Positions 33,566 to 42,748 of a stretch of 64,000 nucleotides of DNA are shown here, one piece after another. Source of the DNA: Erythrobacter tepidarius (lineage in GTDB: Bacteria; Pseudomonadota; Alphaproteobacteria; Sphingomonadales; Sphingomonadaceae); NCBI RefSeq assembly GCF_002155695.1, contig NZ_MUYJ01000012.1, positions 1 through 64,000 on the forward strand, given 5' to 3'. Below the pieces are notes generated by a model. That model ran no database searches. It was not told the DNA's origin and saw only the letters and a program-made list of their open reading frames with translations. Numbering within the stretch: position 1 is the first letter of the stretch; each line of letters starts with the position of its first letter. The position numbers and the translations under genes were made by a program.

Positions 33566-34168
33566 TCAGACGATGCGATTGAAGCGGGCGAAATCGGGGC
33601 GCGGCGAACGATCGAAGATGCTGGCCGGATCGCCATAGCCGACCGAGCAGATGAAATTGACCCGGTGGCGCGGCTCATCAGCGAAGAACGCGGCGTTGAC
33701 TGCCGCGGGATCGAAGCCCGACATCGGCCCGCAATCAAGCCCGAGCGCGCGCGCGGCGAGGATGAGATAGGCGCCTTGCAACGAGGAATTGCGCAATGCC
33801 GCTTCCTCGCGGCCCGCCTCGTTGCCCTCGAACCAGCTTCGGGCATCGGTATGCGGGAACAGCCAGGGCAATTCCTCATGAAAGTCGATATCGTATCCGA
33901 TAATCGCGGTCACGGGGGCGGCGAGCACCTTGGCGCGATTGCCCTCCATCACGCAGTCAGCGAGCCTGGCCTTGGCCTCGGCCGACCTGACCCAAACGAT
34001 CCGCGCCGGCTGCATGTTGGCGGACGTGGGGGCCATCTTGACGAGGTCCCAGATCGCATGGAGCTGCTCGTCGCGCACGGGCTTGTCGAGCCAGCCGTTG
34101 TAGCTGCGCGCTTCGTTGAACAGCTGCGCAAGCGCCTCGGCGCAGAGCACGTTATCGTGGAACTGCAT
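33566..34168 (-). CDS. RutE-like nitroreductase (malonic semialdehyde reductase type)
   Basis: This 200-aa FMN nitroreductase-fold enzyme closest to RutE reduces malonic semialdehyde in E. coli pyrimidine breakdown. It has [20 protein letters not shown] at the start and [15 protein letters not shown], the FMN-contact loop. No other rut genes are present, so a role in pyrimidine use is unlikely here. It could reduce another aldehyde or quinone. Only 3 bases separate it from nfuA upstream, so the two are co-expressed. Confidence 0.82.
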   Translation of the reverse strand: MQFHDNVLCAEALAQLFNEARSYNGWLDKPVRDEQLHAIWDLVKMAPTSANMQPARIVWVRSAEAKARLADCVMEGNRAKVLAAPVTAIIGYDIDFHEELPWLFPHTDARSWFEGNEAGREEAALRNSSLQGAYLILAARALGLDCGPMSGFDPAAVNAAFFADEPRHRVNFICSVGYGDPASIFDRSPRPDFARFNRIV

Positions 34169-34171
34169 GGC

Positions 34172-34750
34172 TCAGGCCGCGCGCACTTCGGTGACTTCGG
34201 GGACGTAGTGTTTCAGCAGCCCCTCGATGCCCTGTTTCAAGGTCGCGGTGCTCGACGGACAGCCCGAGCACGAGCCTTGCAACGTGAGATAGACCACCCC
34301 GTCGCGGAAACCGCGATAGGCGATATCACCCCCGTCGCCCGCGACTGCAGGGCGCACGCGGGTTTCCAGCAATTCGTTGATCGCGGCGATGATTTCCGCG
34401 TCCTCGGGGCGCTCTTCGACCACGGCTTCGTCCTCGCGCGGGACCGCGATGCCGTTGTCCTGCATCGGCGCAAACAGCGGGGCTTCCGAGACAAAGTGAT
34501 CAAGCAGAATCGCGATTACTTGCGGCTTCAGCGTGGTCCAATCCGCTCCTGGCGCAGCGGTAACAGTGACGAAATCGGCCCCGAAGAACACGTTCACCAC
34601 CTCACCCGTATCGAAGATCGCCTGCGCCAGCGGGCTGGCCTCGGCGGCTTCGGGCGTGGCGAACTCGCGGGTGCCCGAGACCATGACCGCCTGACCGGGA
34701 ATGAACTTGAGCGCGGAAGGGTTGGGCGTGGTTTCGGTTTCGATGAACAT
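34172..34750 (-). CDS. Iron-sulfur cluster carrier NfuA/NifU-type
   Basis: This 192-aa scaffold/carrier hands [4Fe-4S] clusters to apoproteins. The N-terminal Nfu_N domain (MFIETETTPNPSALKFIPGQ) is followed by a NifU C-terminal domain with the cluster-binding GSCSGCPSS (CxxC) near 150. The ATG gives the exact family N-terminus; the very long open frame upstream is antisense to the M16 peptidase gene. It heads the minus-strand housekeeping run to plsC. The 111-base divergent gap to the peptidase gene contains a TATAAG but no clear -35. Confidence 0.92.
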   Translation of the reverse strand: MFIETETTPNPSALKFIPGQAVMVSGTREFATPEAAEASPLAQAIFDTGEVVNVFFGADFVTVTAAPGADWTTLKPQVIAILLDHFVSEAPLFAPMQDNGIAVPREDEAVVEERPEDAEIIAAINELLETRVRPAVAGDGGDIAYRGFRDGVVYLTLQGSCSGCPSSTATLKQGIEGLLKHYVPEVTEVRAA

Positions 34751-34861
34751 GGCGAGGCATTTAAGACCGATTTTGTCCGATTTCAAGCGCGCATCGGTCG
34801 CTGCACCGCCGCCGCGCGCATTCACTATCGCTTCACATTTTGCCGCCCTATAAGCCGCCTT

Positions 34862-37800
34862 ATGATGCCGTTCACCCGCGCCGGTCGCGCTCTCGCCCTC
34901 CTGCTTGCCCCCTTCATGCTGGTTCAGCCGCTGCTCGCCCAGCAGGCCAGCACGCTCCCTGCCCAGACCGCACCGGCCAGCCCCTCGGTGCCCGCACCCA
35001 AGGCGCTCCAGACCGGCGAAATCGTGCCATGGCTTTATCGCGGCTCGGACGTTCCCGTAGATGACAAGTGGTTGTTCGGCGAAATGGAGAACGGGCTGCG
35101 CTACGCTGTCCGCAACAATGGCGTACCGCCGCGCCAGGTCTCGATCCGGGTGCGGATCGATGCCGGGTCGATGCACGAGGAGGACAACGAACAGGGTTTT
35201 GCCCACCTGCTTGAGCACCTGTTGTTCCGCGAAAGCAAGTATCTCGGGCCGGGCGAGGCGATTGCCGCCTGGCAGCGGCTGGGCGCAACCTTCGGCAGCG
35301 ATGCCAATGCCGAAACCACCCCGACCCACACGGTTTACAAGCTCGACATTCCCGATGCGAACACTGCCAAGCTCGCGGAGAGCTTCAAGCTGCTTTCGGG
35401 CATGATCCGCGCGCCGGTGCTGAACGATGCCAATGTCGATGCCGAACGCCCGATCGTGCTGGCCGAAAAACGCGAACGCGGCGGGGCCGGGCAGCGCATG
35501 GCCGATCTCACCCGCAGCACCTTCTTCGCCGGACAGCGGCTTGCGATGCGCAATCCGATCGGCACCGACGCGACGCTCAAGGCTGCGCGCGGACGGAGCG
35601 TGAAGGCCTTCTACGATCGCTGGTATCGCCCGGAAAACACCACCATCATCGTCGCCGGCGATGCCGATCCGATGGTGCTGGCAGGGCTGGTGGAACAGTG
35701 GTTCGGAGACTGGAAGGGCACCGGCAAGCCGGGGGTCGCGCCCGATTTCGGGGATCCTGCTCCGCCCGCCGAGGCTGTCACCGCACCGGGCGGTTCCGCC
35801 CCGATCGGGGAACTGGCGATCGGAGTCGAACCCGATCTGCCGCGCAGTCTGACCTATGCGGTGATGCGTCCGTGGCGGCCGGTGAATGACACCATCGCCT
35901 ACAACGAGGGCCTGCTGCTCGACGCGATCGCACAGGCAATCATCAACCGCCGGCTCGAAGCCCGCGCGCGCGGCGGCGGCAGCTATCTTTATGCGCAAGT
36001 CCAGCAGGACGATGTCTCGCGCTCGGTCGATGCCACCTTCGTCACCTTCGCGCCGCTCAACAATGACTGGCAGGCCGCGCTCGCCGATGTCCGCAGCGTG
36101 ATTGCCGATGCGCTGGTCAATCCCCCGACCCAGGAGGAGATCGATCGCGAGGCCGCTGAACTTGAGGTCGTCTTCGCCAACGAGGTCGAGCAGGCCAGCG
36201 TCCAGTCAGGATCGAACCTTGCCAATAATCTCGTCAACGCGGTCGATATCCGCGAGACCGTCGCCGCGCCGCAGGTGGTGCTCGACGTGTTTCGCGGGAT
36301 GAAGGCGCGGCGCAATCCGGCCGAAGTGCTGGCGCACACGCAGAAGCTGTTTGAAGGTGTGGTGACGCGCGCGGTCTATGTCACGCCGCAGGCGGGCGAG
36401 GCCGATGTCGCCGCGCTCAGGCTGGCGCTGGCGAGCGAGGCCAAGGTGGATGGCAGCGCGCGGCTGGCCGCGGCTAGCATCTCCTTTGCCGATCTGCCCG
36501 CCGTGGGCCCGCCCGGCACCATCACCAGCCAGAAGCCGCTGGGTGTGCTGGAGATCGAGCAGGTCGAATTCGCCAATGGCGTCAAGGCGCTATTGTGGGC
36601 CAATGATGCCGAACCCGGCCGCGTGACGGTGCGGGTAAGGTTCGGTGCGGGCTACCGCGCTTTCGATGCTGCCAATGCGGTCTATGCCACAATCGGCGAG
36701 GCGGCGCTGGTCGGATCGGGACTGGGCGAACTGGGCCAGAACGAGCTTGATCGGCTGGCGACGGGCCGCAAGCTGGGCTTCGACTTTGCCATCGACGATG
36801 CGGTCTTCACGCTCACCGCGCAGACCCGTTCGGATGATGTCGCGGACCAGCTCTACCTGTTCGCGGCCAAGCTTGGGATGCCGCGCTGGGATGCCGAGCC
36901 GGTGATCCGCGCCAAGGCGGCGGCGGAGCTTGCCTACAACACCTATTCGACCAGCCCCGGCGGCGTGCTCAACCGCGATCTCGAATTTCTTGTGACCGGC
37001 GGCGACCAGCGTTTCGCCACGCCCGATCCCAAGGCCCTCGAAGGGGTCACGCCCGAGGGCTTCCGCAAGGTGTGGGAGCCGCTCTTGAAGCAAGGCGCCG
37101 TCGAGGTGCTGGTGTTCGGGGAGTTCGATAAGCCGGCGGTTGTCGAGCAGCTACGCAAGACCTTCGGCGCGTTGCCGCCGCGCGACCCCATCCCGGACGA
37201 GGTCGCCGCGCGGGTTCCGGCCTTCGCGCCGACACCTGACAAGCCTGTCATCGTCACCCATCGCGGCGATGCCAATCAGGCCGCCGCGGTGGTTGCCTGG
37301 CCGAGCGGCGGCGGAGTCGCTTCCCTGCGCGAGAGCCGGCAGCTCGAAATCCTCACCCAGCTGTTCAACAACCGCCTGCTCGACGCCCTGCGCGAACGCG
37401 CCGGGGCGAGCTATTCACCGCAGGTCTTCTCCAAGTGGCCCGAAGACCTGCCCAGCGGCGGGCGGATCACCGCGCTGGCCCAGCTTGAACCCGAATTCGT
37501 GCCGCTGTTCTTCGCCGAGGCGGACCGCATCGCCAAGGATCTGGCCGCCAACCCGCCCACCGCCGACGAGCTGGCGCGGGTCACCGAACCGCTCGCCCAG
37601 CTGATCCGCCGCGCTTCGACCGGCAACCAGTTCTGGCTTTACAACCTCGAAGGTGCGACCAGCGACCCCCGGCGCGCCGCGCTGCTGCGCACACTGCTGG
37701 CGGATTACTCGCAGACCAGCCCGCAAGTGATGCAGTTCCTCGCCGATCGCTACTTCGCCAAGGGGGTGCCCTTCAAGCTGGCGATCCTTCCCGAAGGCCA

Positions 37801-37873
37801 GCAGCTGGCCGAGTCGCCGGCGCGCGGAGCGGCGAGTCTGCGCCTCGTGCGGCCCGCGGCGGCAGGCCACTGA
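34862..37873 (+). CDS. M16 family zinc metallopeptidase
   Basis: This 1003-aa secreted peptidase of the insulinase/pitrilysin family has a signal peptide (ALALLLAPFMLVQPLLAQ). The N-terminal M16 half carries the inverted zinc motif HLLEH (H115, E118, H119), with a downstream glutamate in VLAEKRERG. A second, inactive M16 half follows (from about 560, VEFANGVKALLWANDAEPG), as usual for large clam-shaped members. It is probably periplasmic or outer-membrane attached; substrates are small peptides by family knowledge. Two adjacent ATGs (34862, 34865) are possible starts. Confidence 0.9.
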   Translation: MMPFTRAGRALALLLAPFMLVQPLLAQQASTLPAQTAPASPSVPAPKALQTGEIVPWLYRGSDVPVDDKWLFGEMENGLRYAVRNNGVPPRQVSIRVRIDAGSMHEEDNEQGFAHLLEHLLFRESKYLGPGEAIAAWQRLGATFGSDANAETTPTHTVYKLDIPDANTAKLAESFKLLSGMIRAPVLNDANVDAERPIVLAEKRERGGAGQRMADLTRSTFFAGQRLAMRNPIGTDATLKAARGRSVKAFYDRWYRPENTTIIVAGDADPMVLAGLVEQWFGDWKGTGKPGVAPDFGDPAPPAEAVTAPGGSAPIGELAIGVEPDLPRSLTYAVMRPWRPVNDTIAYNEGLLLDAIAQAIINRRLEARARGGGSYLYAQVQQDDVSRSVDATFVTFAPLNNDWQAALADVRSVIADALVNPPTQEEIDREAAELEVVFANEVEQASVQSGSNLANNLVNAVDIRETVAAPQVVLDVFRGMKARRNPAEVLAHTQKLFEGVVTRAVYVTPQAGEADVAALRLALASEAKVDGSARLAAASISFADLPAVGPPGTITSQKPLGVLEIEQVEFANGVKALLWANDAEPGRVTVRVRFGAGYRAFDAANAVYATIGEAALVGSGLGELGQNELDRLATGRKLGFDFAIDDAVFTLTAQTRSDDVADQLYLFAAKLGMPRWDAEPVIRAKAAAELAYNTYSTSPGGVLNRDLEFLVTGGDQRFATPDPKALEGVTPEGFRKVWEPLLKQGAVEVLVFGEFDKPAVVEQLRKTFGALPPRDPIPDEVAARVPAFAPTPDKPVIVTHRGDANQAAAVVAWPSGGGVASLRESRQLEILTQLFNNRLLDALRERAGASYSPQVFSKWPEDLPSGGRITALAQLEPEFVPLFFAEADRIAKDLAANPPTADELARVTEPLAQLIRRASTGNQFWLYNLEGATSDPRRAALLRTLLADYSQTSPQVMQFLADRYFAKGVPFKLAILPEGQQLAESPARGAASLRLVRPAAAGH

Positions 37874-37908
37874 ACGCGCCTGCCGATCTGGGCGAGGGTG
37901 AAATAAAG

Positions 37909-37938
37909 TTGTCGCAAGAGGCATTGCGGCTTTACAAT
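37909..37938 (+). promoter_or_regulatory. Candidate sigma-70 promoter for DAHP synthase
   Basis: TTGTCG and TACAAT are separated by 18 bases, 73 bases before the proposed DAHP synthase start. The -10 has one departure from consensus and the -35 has two. It lies in the 138-base gap after the M16 peptidase, in which nothing else stands out. Confidence 0.5.
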
Positions 37939-38011
37939 TGAAAGGCGCCTCCTGTAGCGGGCGCCCCCGTGCAAGCCTTGCGCGCGAGACGTGGATGGAA
38001 AGAGTTTGAAC

Positions 38012-39397
38012 GTGCCTGAGACCTGGACCCCGGAGAGCTGGAAGTCGCACGAAGCGCGGCATCTTCCGCATTACGAGGACGCGGCCGCACTGGCCGAGGC
38101 GGAAAAGACCCTGTCGTCCTATCCTCCGCTGGTGTTTGCGGGCGAGGCGCGCGCGCTCAAGGCCGAGCTTGCCGAGGTCGCGCGTGGCCACGGCTTCCTG
38201 CTGCAGGGCGGGGACTGTGCCGAGAGTTTCGCCGAATTCCACCCCAACAATATCCGCGACACTTTCCGGGTGCTGCTCCAGATGGCGGTTGTGATGACCT
38301 TCGCCTCCAAGCGCCCGGTGGTGAAGGTCGGGCGGATGGCGGGCCAGTTCGCCAAGCCCCGGTCCTCGCCGACCGAGACGATCGGCGACGTGACCCTGCC
38401 GAGCTACCTTGGTGACAATATCAACGGCATCGAGTTCGATCCGGTCAGCCGCCGCAATGATCCGGCGCGGATGGTGAAGGCCTATTCGCAGGCCGCTGCC
38501 ACGCTCAACCTGCTGCGCGCCTTCGCGGGCGGGGGCTATGCCAACCTCAGGCAGGTCCACCAGTGGACGCTCGACTTCATGGGCCGCACCCCATGGACCG
38601 AGAAGTTCACCGAGATGGCCGACCGGATTGGCGAAGCGCTCGATTTCATGGAGGCCTGCGGGGTCGATCCCGAAACGGTGCCGCAGCTCAAGGGCACCAG
38701 CTTCTACACCAGCCACGAGGCGCTGCTGCTGCCCTACGAGCAGGCGATGACGCGCAGGGACTCGCTGACGGGCGATTGGTATGCGACCAGCGCGCACATG
38801 CTGTGGATCGGTGACCGCACGCGCTTCCCCGGCAGCGCGCATGTCGAATATGCGCGCGGAATTGGCAATCCGATCGGCATGAAGTGCGGGCCTTCGCTCG
38901 AACCCGATGTGCTGCTCCGCCTGCTGGACGATCTCAACCCCCGGCGCGAGCCGGGGCGGATCACGCTGATCAGCCGCTTCGGCCATGACAAGATCGAGGA
39001 AGGACTCCCGCGGCTCGTGCGCGCGGTGCAGCGCGAAGGACACCCGGTGGTGTGGAGTTGTGATCCGATGCACGGCAATGTCGTGAAATCGGAAACCGGC
39101 TTCAAGACCCGTCCATTCGATCGCATCCTCAAGGAGGTGAAGGGCTTTTTTGCGGTTCACCGCGCCGAAGGCTCGCACCCGGGCGGTATCCATATCGAGA
39201 TGACCGGTCAGGATGTCACCGAATGCGTCGGCGGTGCCGTGGCGATTACCGAGGAACGCCTTGGCGATCGCTATCACACACATTGCGACCCGCGTCTCAA
39301 CGCCGAGCAATCGCTTGAGCTGGCATTTCTGGTTGCGGAAATGCTCAACGCCGCAGCAGGCGGACGCGAGGCCGAGATCAGCGCCGACGCGGCCTAG
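38012..39397 (+). CDS. aroG: DAHP synthase, class II
   Basis: This first enzyme of the shikimate pathway joins phosphoenolpyruvate and erythrose-4-phosphate. Class II (plant-like) hallmarks run through the protein: the N-terminal [32 protein letters not shown] (metal Cys), [16 protein letters not shown], and [18 protein letters not shown]. The start used is the GTG of [10 protein letters not shown], about 9 bases after GGAAAG. A GTG 7 codons earlier is the other possibility. From the later start it is 461 aa, normal. A terminator follows. The symbol is given by function; class II enzymes also appear under other names. Confidence 0.92.
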   Translation: MPETWTPESWKSHEARHLPHYEDAAALAEAEKTLSSYPPLVFAGEARALKAELAEVARGHGFLLQGGDCAESFAEFHPNNIRDTFRVLLQMAVVMTFASKRPVVKVGRMAGQFAKPRSSPTETIGDVTLPSYLGDNINGIEFDPVSRRNDPARMVKAYSQAAATLNLLRAFAGGGYANLRQVHQWTLDFMGRTPWTEKFTEMADRIGEALDFMEACGVDPETVPQLKGTSFYTSHEALLLPYEQAMTRRDSLTGDWYATSAHMLWIGDRTRFPGSAHVEYARGIGNPIGMKCGPSLEPDVLLRLLDDLNPRREPGRITLISRFGHDKIEEGLPRLVRAVQREGHPVVWSCDPMHGNVVKSETGFKTRPFDRILKEVKGFFAVHRAEGSHPGGIHIEMTGQDVTECVGGAVAITEERLGDRYHTHCDPRLNAEQSLELAFLVAEMLNAAAGGREAEISADAA

Positions 39398-39405
39398 CCT
39401 CGTCT

Positions 39406-39440
39406 GGCCGCAAAAAAAACTTGATCCTTGCGGTCTTTTT
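39406..39440 (+). terminator. Rho-independent terminator after DAHP synthase
   Basis: GGCCGCAA pairs with TTGCGGTC (one G-U) across a 14-base A-rich loop, followed by TTTTT. It begins 9 bases after the DAHP synthase stop. The A-run inside the loop slightly weakens the case. Confidence 0.6.
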
Positions 39441-39530
39441 CCGATAGCCTGCGCGTGGCCTTGCGTCTTTTGCGTGTAACCGCAGGCGGGCATGAAACAT
39501 TTGTCCGGCGCAAGGCGGAAGGAGACGCGT

Positions 39531-40775
39531 GTGGCGCGCTGCGAGCGACACGGTGCCAGCGAAAGCGTGATCGGGGGCGATATTGCAGCCCGGTTCCATG
39601 CCACTCGTGCGCTCACCGAGGCGCTGGCGGCACCGCTTAGCGATGCCGATGCTTGCGTGCAGTCGATGGCGGACGCGAGCCCCGCCAAGTGGCATCTGGC
39701 GCACACCACGTGGTTCTGGGAAACTTTCCTGCTGCGCGACCATCTGCCGGGCTACCGTCTCCATCGTGACGACTGGCCGTTCCTGTTCAACTCCTATTAC
39801 GAGGCCGAAGGGCCACGTATTGCCCGCTCTGCGCGCGGGCTGCTCTCGCGGCCCAGCCTCGTCGAGGTGCTCGAATGGCGCGCGGCGGTAACCGAGGCGA
39901 TGACGCCGCTGCTCGATGATCCGGCGCTTGCGCCCATGATTTCGCTCGGCATTGCGCACGAGCAGCAGCATATCGAACTGCTGCTGACCGACATCAAACA
40001 TGCCTTGTTCTGCAATCCGCTCGGACCGGCGATGTGGGAAGGTGCGCCGCCGCCTGCCGTAGCGGCCTCAGGCCCGCCCGCGTGGCACCAGCACCCTGGC
40101 GGGATGGCAATGATTGGCCATGACGGCGCCGGTTTCGCCTTCGACAACGAGGGCCCGCGCCACCGAGTGCTGCTCGAACCTTTCGCGCTCGCCGATCGTC
40201 TGGTGTCCAATGCGGAGTGGGAGGCCTTTATTGCCGACGGTGGTTATGCCGATCCGCGCCTGTGGCTTGCCGATGGCTGGGCCTGGGTGCAGCGCGAGGG
40301 CATCACCGCCCCGCTCTATTGGCGCGATGACCGGTATTTTACCCATCAGGGCTGGCAATCGCGCGATCCCCATGCGCCCGTCACCCACATCTCGTTCTAC
40401 GAGGCCGATGCCTTTGCCACCTGGGCCGGCGCGCGCCTGCCGACCGAGTTCGAATGGGAGGCGATCGCCGCGAGCCATGATCCAGCCGCGGGCACGCAGC
40501 TCGATGGGGCCGCGCCCCCGATGCCGCAGGGCAGCGCCGGGCTGTTCGGCGATGGCTGGCAGTTCACCCGTTCGGCCTATTTGCCCTATCCCGGATTCCG
40601 GGTCGCCGCGGGGGCGGTGGGCGAATATAACGGCAAGTTCATGAGCGGGCAGGTGGTGCTGCGCGGCGCGAGCTGCGCCACGGTGCGCGGCCATTCCCGC
40701 GCCACCTACCGCAATTTCTTCTACCCCCACCAGCGCTGGCAGTTCACCGGCCTCAGGCTGGCCAAGGATGCGTGA
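39531..40775 (+). CDS. egtB: Ergothioneine sulfoxide synthase EgtB
   Basis: This non-heme iron enzyme joins hercynine to a thiol (cysteine or gamma-glutamylcysteine) with O2. The N-terminal DinB-like domain supplies the iron histidines: KWHLAHTTWFWE and HEQQHIELL (H58, H143, H147 from this start). The C-terminal FGE-sulfatase domain ends VVLRGASCATVRGHSRATYR. The start is placed at GTG 39531 because AAGGAG lies 6 bases before it. An ATG at 39492 would add 13 residues. From the GTG it is 414 aa. It is followed by egtD, which makes its substrate. No egtA, egtC or egtE is nearby. Confidence 0.92.
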   Translation: MARCERHGASESVIGGDIAARFHATRALTEALAAPLSDADACVQSMADASPAKWHLAHTTWFWETFLLRDHLPGYRLHRDDWPFLFNSYYEAEGPRIARSARGLLSRPSLVEVLEWRAAVTEAMTPLLDDPALAPMISLGIAHEQQHIELLLTDIKHALFCNPLGPAMWEGAPPPAVAASGPPAWHQHPGGMAMIGHDGAGFAFDNEGPRHRVLLEPFALADRLVSNAEWEAFIADGGYADPRLWLADGWAWVQREGITAPLYWRDDRYFTHQGWQSRDPHAPVTHISFYEADAFATWAGARLPTEFEWEAIAASHDPAAGTQLDGAAPPMPQGSAGLFGDGWQFTRSAYLPYPGFRVAAGAVGEYNGKFMSGQVVLRGASCATVRGHSRATYRNFFYPHQRWQFTGLRLAKDA

Positions 40776-40776
40776 G

Positions 40777-41763
40777 ATGACGACAGGCAAGGGGCTCAAG
40801 CTGGTCGAGCGCGATGCCGGGGGGATCGATCTGGCCTTTCGCGCCGATGTGCTCGCCGGGCTGGCCGAGCCGCAGAAGGCCATTCCGGCGCGCTGGTTCT
40901 ATGACGATGCCGGATCGCGCCTGTTCGAGGACATCACGCAGCTGCCCGAATATTACCTCACCCGCGCCGAGGCCGAGATCCTGCGCGGGCAGGCCGAGCA
41001 TATCGCCCGGCTGATCGGACCGGGGCGGGTGGTGGTGGAGTTCGGCTCTGGTTCCTCGGTCAAAACCCCTCTGCTGCTTTCGGCGATAGCTCCTTCGGCC
41101 TATGTCCCGCTCGATATTGCAGGCGATTTCCTGCGCGCGGCGGCGGCGGAACTGGCGGCCAAGTTCCCCGGCCTGCCGGTCTATCCGGTCGAGGCCGATT
41201 TCATGCGACGGGTGGAGCTGCCCGCCGAGGTCGAAGGGCTGCCCAAGCTTGGCTTTTTTTCCGGATCGACGATCGGCAACATGATCGCCCGCACCGCGAC
41301 CGATCTGCTGCGCTCGATGCGCGAGACGCTGGGCGAAGGGGCGCTGCTGCTGATCGGCATGGACCTGGTGAAGGACGAGAGAACGCTGATTGCCGCCTAT
41401 GACGATGCCGCAGGCGTAACGGCGCGCTTCAATCTCAACCTGCTGCACCGCATCAACCGCGAGCTCGACGCCGACATTCCGGTTGCCGCCTTTGCCCATC
41501 AGGCGCGCTGGAACGATCGCTTCGCTCGGATCGAGATGCATCTGGTGGCCCAGCGCGATGTGAGCTTCACCGTCAGTGGTCAGCGCTTCGCGATGACGGC
41601 GGGCGAGACAATCCATACCGAGAACAGCCACAAGTTCACCAAGCGATCGGGCCAGATGCTGCTGGCGGCGGGAGGTTGGGATCCATGCGCGCGCTGGACC
41701 GACAGCGAAGGCCGCTTTGCGCTGGTGCTGGCCGAGGCAAAGCCGCCGCGCTCGGCGCCCTGA
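40777..41763 (+). CDS. egtD: Histidine N-alpha-trimethyltransferase EgtD
   Basis: This SAM-dependent enzyme makes hercynine from histidine (328 aa), the first ergothioneine step. N-terminal family signature PARWFYDDAGSRLFEDITQL, SAM loop VEFGSGSSVKTPLLL, later GFFSGSTIGNM and the C-terminal HTENSHKFT are all as in the family. The ATG at 40777 is 9 bases after AAGGA and starts 1 base after the EgtB stop. An ATG at 40768 overlaps EgtB. The two genes form a tight egtB-egtD operon. Confidence 0.93.
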   Translation: MTTGKGLKLVERDAGGIDLAFRADVLAGLAEPQKAIPARWFYDDAGSRLFEDITQLPEYYLTRAEAEILRGQAEHIARLIGPGRVVVEFGSGSSVKTPLLLSAIAPSAYVPLDIAGDFLRAAAAELAAKFPGLPVYPVEADFMRRVELPAEVEGLPKLGFFSGSTIGNMIARTATDLLRSMRETLGEGALLLIGMDLVKDERTLIAAYDDAAGVTARFNLNLLHRINRELDADIPVAAFAHQARWNDRFARIEMHLVAQRDVSFTVSGQRFAMTAGETIHTENSHKFTKRSGQMLLAAGGWDPCARWTDSEGRFALVLAEAKPPRSAP

Positions 41764-41794
41764 AACTGTCCGGCTTCCCATGCGTTGGCGCGGG

Positions 41795-42739
41795 ATGGAC
41801 GGACATTTCAGCGACTTTCTCGTCATCGGCGGTGGCATGGCGGGCCTTGCCTGTGCCAGCGAACTCAGCCGCAATGGTGCCGCAGTCACCGTGCTCGACA
41901 AGGGCCGTGGTCCCGGCGGGAGGATGGCCGCGCGACGGATCGAGCTGGCGGGGGTAACCGTGAGCTTCGATCATGGCGCGCAATATTTCACCGCGCGCGA
42001 TCCCGCTTTCCGCGCGGCGGTGGCCGGATGGGAGGCGGCTGGCGTGGCTGCGCGCTGGCCTGCGGCAGGGCCGGACGCGTGGGTCGGCGTGCCGGGGATG
42101 AACGCGCCCTTGCGCGCCATGGCGCAGGCGCTTGACGTGCGTTGGGGCGTGCGGGCCGAGCGACTGGTGCGCAATGGCGCGCTCTGGCGGGTCGATGCCG
42201 GAAAGGCGTGCTTCACTGCCGCTCAGGTGCTCGTCGCCGTGCCCGCTGAGCAGGCCGCGATGTTGCTGGCCGAACCCGCGCCGGAGCTTGCGGCACTGGC
42301 GGCTGGCGTCGCTTCTGCGCCGTGCTGGGCGGTGATGGCGGTCTTTGCCGCACCGCTCGTGCTGGCTGATACCTTTCGCAGCGAGACCGGCCCGGTCAGC
42401 TGGGCTGCGCGCAATTCGGCCAAGCCGGGCCGCGCAGGTGCTGAGGCATGGGTGATCCACGCCAGCCCGCAGCGCAGCCGCGCGCTGCTCGACTGCCCGA
42501 AGGAGCGCGTGGCCGAAACCCTGCTCGCCGATTTCTTCGCCGCCACCGGTGCCGCGCCGGTCGCCCCGGCGCATCTCGACGCGCACCGCTGGCTCTACGC
42601 CCTGCCCGCCGCGCTGGCGGGCGAGGGGGCGCGCCATGACGCCGCACGGGGGATCGGGCTCGCGGGCGACTGGCTGCATTCCCCGCGCGTGGAAGGCGCT
42701 TGGTTATCGGGCCGGGCGCTGGCGGGGCTGGTGCTCTAG
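41795..42739 (+). CDS. FAD-dependent amine-oxidase-like oxidoreductase
   Basis: This 314-aa flavoprotein has an N-terminal FAD-binding motif (FLVIGGGMAGLACASELSRN) and the GRGPGGRMAARR loop typical of renalase-like oxidases. The C-terminal FAD part GIGLAGDWLHSPRVEGAWLSG is also intact. The substrate is unknown; renalase-like bacterial enzymes oxidise aberrant dihydro-nicotinamides. The start chosen is the ATG of MDGHFSDF; another ATG lies 5 codons earlier, and neither has a strong ribosome binding site. It lies 31 bases after egtD and could be in that operon. It converges with the halogenase gene with a 9-base gap. Confidence 0.8.
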   Translation: MDGHFSDFLVIGGGMAGLACASELSRNGAAVTVLDKGRGPGGRMAARRIELAGVTVSFDHGAQYFTARDPAFRAAVAGWEAAGVAARWPAAGPDAWVGVPGMNAPLRAMAQALDVRWGVRAERLVRNGALWRVDAGKACFTAAQVLVAVPAEQAAMLLAEPAPELAALAAGVASAPCWAVMAVFAAPLVLADTFRSETGPVSWAARNSAKPGRAGAEAWVIHASPQRSRALLDCPKERVAETLLADFFAATGAAPVAPAHLDAHRWLYALPAALAGEGARHDAARGIGLAGDWLHSPRVEGAWLSGRALAGLVL

Positions 42740-42748
42740 GCGAAAGCC

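Noticed and set aside
33539..34861. A 1444-codon plus-strand frame covering 33539-37873
   Set aside because: Only the part from 34862 codes for the M16 peptidase. The first 440 codons are antisense to rutE-like and nfuA genes and have no signal peptide or domain.
37415..39709. A 764-codon minus-strand frame opposite DAHP synthase
   Set aside because: It spans two genes and two intergenic regions on the other strand, and has no domain.
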